Shown one piece after another: positions 61,287 through 64,000 of a DNA stretch of 64,000 nucleotides. This DNA comes from Paracoccaceae bacterium. Lineage in GTDB: Bacteria > Pseudomonadota > Alphaproteobacteria > Rhodobacterales > Rhodobacteraceae. The notes below the pieces were generated by a model. It was not told the DNA's origin and did no database searches. It saw only the letters and a list, made by a program, of their open reading frames with translations. Positions within the stretch are counted from its first letter, which is position 1. Each line of letters begins with the position of its first letter. The stretch is from the NCBI GenBank assembly GCA_019911965.1, contig JAIOJF010000028.1, positions 1 through 64,000 of the forward strand, read 5' to 3'. The translations under genes and the position numbers were made by a program.

Positions 61287-62582
61287 TCATGCCGCCCCGC
61301 GCTGCAACAGCGCCATGTAAAAGCCATCCATGCCGCCCCGGTCGGCCCAGTAATCCGGGCGCAGGCGCAGACCGCCTTCCGCTGTCAGCCAGCCCGGTTC
61401 AACCCCCAGGGCGGCCAGATCCGGCGGCATGACGGTCAGGCCGGGATGGCGTTTCAGGGCGTCGGCAATCTGCACCTCGCCTTCGCGCGGCAGCAGCGAA
61501 CAGGTGCAATAGACCAGCCGCCCCCCCGGTTTCAGCATCGCCAAAGCGGCGTCGATCATGTCGGCCTGCACCTGGAACAGGCCCGACATATCGGCCCCGG
61601 CGCGGGCGAAGGGCAGGTCGGGATGGCGGCGGATGGTGCCGGTGGCCGAACAGGGCGCATCCAGCAGAACCGCATCGAACGGCGCATCGGGGGTCCAACT
61701 CAGCACATCGGCGGTGACAACATTCGCGCTCAGGCCAGTACGCTGCAGGTTCTCGGACAGCCGGTCCAGCCGCTCGGATGACAGATCGAGCGCCGTCACC
61801 GCCGCCCCGGCAGCGGCCAGTTGCAGCGTCTTGCCGCCAGGTGCCGCGCAAAGATCGAGCACCCTTGCCCCGGCAATATCGCCCAGCAGCCGCGCCGGCA
61901 GCGCCGCTGCGGCATCCTGCACCCACCAATCGCCGGTCTCGAATCCCGGTAGTGCGGTCAGTTGCGGACGCCCCTTAAGCCGCAGCGATCCGGTGGGCAG
62001 GATATCCGCCTCCAGACGCGCCGCCCAGTCCGCCGCCTCAGCCGGAGCCTTCAGCGTCAGATCGAACGCCGCCCCGCGCCCATGCGCCACTTCGATGGCA
62101 CCAACCACCTGCCTGCCGAAATTCTTCGCCACCGGCTTGGCCAGCCATGATGGCAGCGCCTGCGGCGGCTGTGCCTTCCAGATCGCGGCACCACCTTCGG
62201 CAATCCGTCGGCCCACCGCATTGGTCAGCCCGGCCAGATTGCCCGCCTTGGCCGAGCCGCGCACGATGGCCACCGCCGCATTGACCGCCCCATGCGCCGC
62301 AACCCCCTCGGCCAGCATCTCGAACGCCGCCAGCCGCAAGGCGTTCCTCACCTTCAGGGGCGTCGGGCGGTCCAGAAAGGCGTCCAGCACCGCATCCAGC
62401 GCTGCCAGATGCCGCAATACGCCGGTGGCCAGGGCCTGCGCGCGCGCCCGCTCCGGCCCTGACAGCCGGGCAATCGGCCCGTCATCGGCACCCAGCAGGT
62501 CCGACATCAGCCGCTTGTCGAACAAGACCCCGTGCAGGATCTGCGTCGCGGCCAGCCGTGCATCAATTCCCAAGGCAGACAT
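61287..62582 (-). CDS. rsmB: RsmB-family 16S rRNA (cytosine-C5) methyltransferase
   Basis: A 431-residue enzyme with an N-terminal NusB-like RNA-binding domain (about 1-130) and a C-terminal Rossmann methyltransferase. The AdoMet motif is VLDLCAAPGGKTLQLAAAG (about 244-262) and the catalytic Cys is in LLDAPCSATGTIRRHPDL (about 310). It methylates C967 (E. coli numbering) of 16S rRNA or a close equivalent. The substrate is inferred from the NusB-like domain, which separates RsmB from other NSUN-like proteins. Confidence 0.92.
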   Translation of the reverse strand: MSALGIDARLAATQILHGVLFDKRLMSDLLGADDGPIARLSGPERARAQALATGVLRHLAALDAVLDAFLDRPTPLKVRNALRLAAFEMLAEGVAAHGAVNAAVAIVRGSAKAGNLAGLTNAVGRRIAEGGAAIWKAQPPQALPSWLAKPVAKNFGRQVVGAIEVAHGRGAAFDLTLKAPAEAADWAARLEADILPTGSLRLKGRPQLTALPGFETGDWWVQDAAAALPARLLGDIAGARVLDLCAAPGGKTLQLAAAGAAVTALDLSSERLDRLSENLQRTGLSANVVTADVLSWTPDAPFDAVLLDAPCSATGTIRRHPDLPFARAGADMSGLFQVQADMIDAALAMLKPGGRLVYCTCSLLPREGEVQIADALKRHPGLTVMPPDLAALGVEPGWLTAEGGLRLRPDYWADRGGMDGFYMALLQRGAA

Positions 62583-62656
62583 ATGGGCATCCCTGTTGGC
62601 GTTTCCTGTCGCGGCCCTATATCATGCCCCGACCCACCGCAAGAAGGCCGCGCCAC

Positions 62657-62833
62657 ATGCCCGATCCCGAACAAGACCTGCCGCCCGAAGCAAGGCGTGC
62701 CCTGGCCGAGGCCGAAGCCCGCCGCAAGGCCGCCCGGCCCGAGGCCCGCCCAACCGAGCTTGGTGGCCGCGACGGCCCCGAACCCACCCGTTTTGGCGAT
62801 TGGGAAAAGAAGGGCATCATTTCGGATTTCTGA
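62657..62833 (+). CDS. DUF1674 protein (SdhAF4-like assembly factor)
   Basis: A 58-residue protein with an Ala/Glu/Arg-rich helical N-terminus and the invariant DUF1674 C-terminus, ELGGRDGPEPTRFGDWEKKG followed by IISDF. The family corresponds to SDHAF4/Sdh8, which in mitochondria binds flavinylated SdhA before complex II assembly, so a similar role is expected for this bacterial homologue. The ATG at 62657 gives the common length. It is divergent from rsmB, with 74 bases between them. Confidence 0.88.
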   Translation: MPDPEQDLPPEARRALAEAEARRKAARPEARPTELGGRDGPEPTRFGDWEKKGIISDF

Positions 62834-62861
62834 GGGCAGCCCCAATTCGGGTTTGTTCTGG

Positions 62862-62945
62862 AAATACTCCCGGGGGTCCGGGGGCAGCACCCCCGGCCCG
62901 GCCCAACGCTTTTTGATCGAAGATCGAACAAGCGGCGGGAGAACC
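62862..62945. repeat. Dispersed intergenic repeat, copy B
   Basis: This copy, in the gap between the DUF1674 gene and dapB, shares AAATACTCCCG, GCCCAACGC, GATCGAAGATCG and GCGGCGGGAGA with 40174-40272 in the same order. It contains GGGGGTCCGGGGGCAGCACCC-type G/C runs, allowing strong hairpins, and lies right at the dapB 3' end. Confidence 0.7.
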
Positions 62946-62956
62946 CCCGTGATCAC

Positions 62957-63766
62957 CTATAGCCCCAGCACGTCCAGCATATTGTATTCGCCCGGCTTTT
63001 GATCCTGCCCCCAGAGGGCGGCTTTCAGTGCGCCCCGGGCAAAGATCGCGCGATCACTGGCCAGGTGGCGCAGCACGATGCGCTCGCCATCGGCGGCGAA
63101 GATCACGTCATGCTCGCCCACCACATCGCCGCCCCGGATCGCGGAAAATCCGATATGGCCGCGCTGGCGCGCCCCGGTCATGCCATCGCGCCCGCGATCC
63201 GAAACCTCGCGCAAATCCACCCCGCGCCCTTCGGCGGCGGCTTCGCCCAGCATCAGCGCTGTGCCGGATGGTGCGTCGACCTTGCGGCGGTGATGCGCCT
63301 CGACCACCTCGATATCGAAATCCTCGTCCAGCGCGGCGGCAACCTTTTTCGTCAGTTGCACCAGCAGGTTGACCCCAAGGCTCATGTTGCCGGCGCGGAT
63401 GATTACCGCGTGTCGGGCGGCGGCGCGGAACTTCGCCAGGTCATCCTCCGATAGCCCGGTCGTGCCGATCACATGCACCAGCCGCGCCTGTGCCGCCAGC
63501 GCCGCATGCGCCACACTTGCCGCCGGTGCGGTGAAATCCAGCACCGCCTGCGAGCGCGCGAACACCTCCAGCGGATCGTCCGACACGATCACCCCGTTCG
63601 CCGCCCCGCCCATCGCGGTGCCAAGGTCCTGCCCGATCCAAGGATGCCCGGGCCGTTCCGTCACCCCCGACAGCACGGCGCGGTCGCTGGCCTGAATGGT
63701 GGCGATCAGCATCCGGCCCATCTGCCCCGACGCGCCCACAACCGCAATTCCCGGCAATCCGCTCAT
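62957..63766 (-). CDS. dapB: 4-hydroxy-tetrahydrodipicolinate reductase
   Basis: A 269-residue enzyme of lysine and diaminopimelate synthesis that reduces hydroxytetrahydrodipicolinate with NAD(P)H. The cofactor loop is [15 protein letters not shown] (about 7-21), [10 protein letters not shown] (about 103) follows, and the family signature [19 protein letters not shown] (about 153-171) holds the catalytic His and Lys. The C-terminal [17 protein letters not shown] is also canonical. It is divergent from rbfA. Confidence 0.96.
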   Translation of the reverse strand: MSGLPGIAVVGASGQMGRMLIATIQASDRAVLSGVTERPGHPWIGQDLGTAMGGAANGVIVSDDPLEVFARSQAVLDFTAPAASVAHAALAAQARLVHVIGTTGLSEDDLAKFRAAARHAVIIRAGNMSLGVNLLVQLTKKVAAALDEDFDIEVVEAHHRRKVDAPSGTALMLGEAAAEGRGVDLREVSDRGRDGMTGARQRGHIGFSAIRGGDVVGEHDVIFAADGERIVLRHLASDRAIFARGALKAALWGQDQKPGEYNMLDVLGL

Positions 63767-63874
63767 GTTCCAATCCCCCGATCAACCGATCAACGGGCAG
63801 AGCATTGGCAGACCGGTGGGCCGGTTGCAACAGGCGGTATTCTCGCATAGATCAGGCGAAAAGGACCCGATCGC

Positions 63875-64000
63875 ATGGCCAACCGCCGATTTTCCACACC
63901 TTCCGGCCCCTCGCAGCGGCAATTGCGCGTGGGCGAACTGATCCGCCGCACCCTGTCCGAGGTGCTGGCGCGCGGCGATCTTTACGATGCCGATATCGCG
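63875..64000 (+). CDS. rbfA: Ribosome-binding factor A, N-terminal part (partial)
   Basis: The gene runs off the end of the window. Its first 42 residues begin [20 protein letters not shown] and include [18 protein letters not shown], the standard RbfA opening with the KH-like domain starting. RbfA binds immature 30S subunits and helps process the 16S 5' end. The ATG at 63875 has AAAAGGA ten bases upstream. The next gene in this neighbourhood is often truB, which would lie outside the window. Confidence 0.9.
   Translation, partial: MANRRFSTPSGPSQRQLRVGELIRRTLSEVLARGDLYDADIA

Overview
The window is a G+C-rich (mid-60s % by eye) chromosomal segment of an alphaproteobacterium, most likely a Rhodobacterales/Rhodobacteraceae member. 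This rests on a CcrM-type GANTC methylase, a form II RuBisCO cbb operon in the Rhodobacter cbbII order, small-protein families common in Rhodobacterales (DUF2125, DUF3035, DUF1674, DUF721), a fused two-component indolepyruvate oxidoreductase and the box (benzoyl-CoA epoxidase) genes. No genus is claimed.

Layout. 1-2.8 kb: the 3' end of tuf, a ZntB-like transporter, an unknown polytopic membrane protein and tRNA-Trp. 2.8-8.9 kb: a P1 peptidase, a giant indolepyruvate ferredoxin oxidoreductase with a divergent AsnC/Lrp regulator, and a BKACE-family enzyme. 8.9-13.5 kb: boxC-boxB-boxA, with three TGCA-N6-TGCA-like operator sites in front, one lying on the -10 of the best promoter. 13.6-17.2 kb: a Hint-domain protein, an apparently uncharacterised pair (membrane-tethered winged-helix protein plus APH-like kinase), and two divergent small secreted proteins sharing a palindrome-bearing intergenic region. 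17.3-24.5 kb: rnhB, ccrM (three GANTC sites in its leader), a VOC protein, alkB, mutY, a DUF721 protein, a DsbA-like protein and a family III CoA-transferase.

24.8-37.2 kb is the metabolic centrepiece. CbbR diverges from a continuous Calvin-Benson-Bassham operon fbp-prk-tkt-gap-pgk-fba-cbbM-rpe-cbbY-(thioredoxin-like)-gph. It encodes ribulose-1,5-bisphosphate formation, CO2 fixation by form II RuBisCO, most of the regeneration arm, and two repair phosphatases (CbbY for an inhibitory sugar bisphosphate, Gph for 2-phosphoglycolate). Hairpins flank cbbM. 37.2-41.7 kb is a minus-strand putative catabolic operon: SDR, enoyl-CoA hydratase, a HisD-like alcohol dehydrogenase and a CoA-transferase-like A/B pair in which the usual catalytic Glu seems to be Asn.

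42.7-44.0 kb holds the clearest sign of recent transfer. An AT-rich cassette of about 1 kb with two unrecognised genes and its own promoters lies between two ~94% identical copies of the 3' end of an amidinotransferase gene; one copy is intact as the gene's current terminus and the other is a displaced remnant. 45.1-51.3 kb carries a DUF2125 protein, PmbA, an IMPase-family phosphatase, WaaA and LpxK (lipid A/Kdo). 51.4-56.7 kb carries a YhhQ transporter, a compact transcription unit of about 200 nt with an 18-codon ORF and a strong terminator, ArfB, a kinase/PLP phospho-lyase-like pair, an FMN reductase and a reductive-dehalogenase-like Fe-S protein. 56.7-64 kb is housekeeping: a DUF3035 lipoprotein, lspA, purH, a heparinase-like protein, rsmB, a DUF1674 (SdhAF4-like) protein, dapB and the 5' end of rbfA.

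Strongest candidates for something undescribed: the two-gene AT-rich cassette (42843-43869), the membrane winged-helix/kinase pair (14771-16294), the small structured transcript (about 52110-52309) and the HisD/CoA-transferase-like operon (37188-41729). All functional statements come from reading the sequence; no database search was run.
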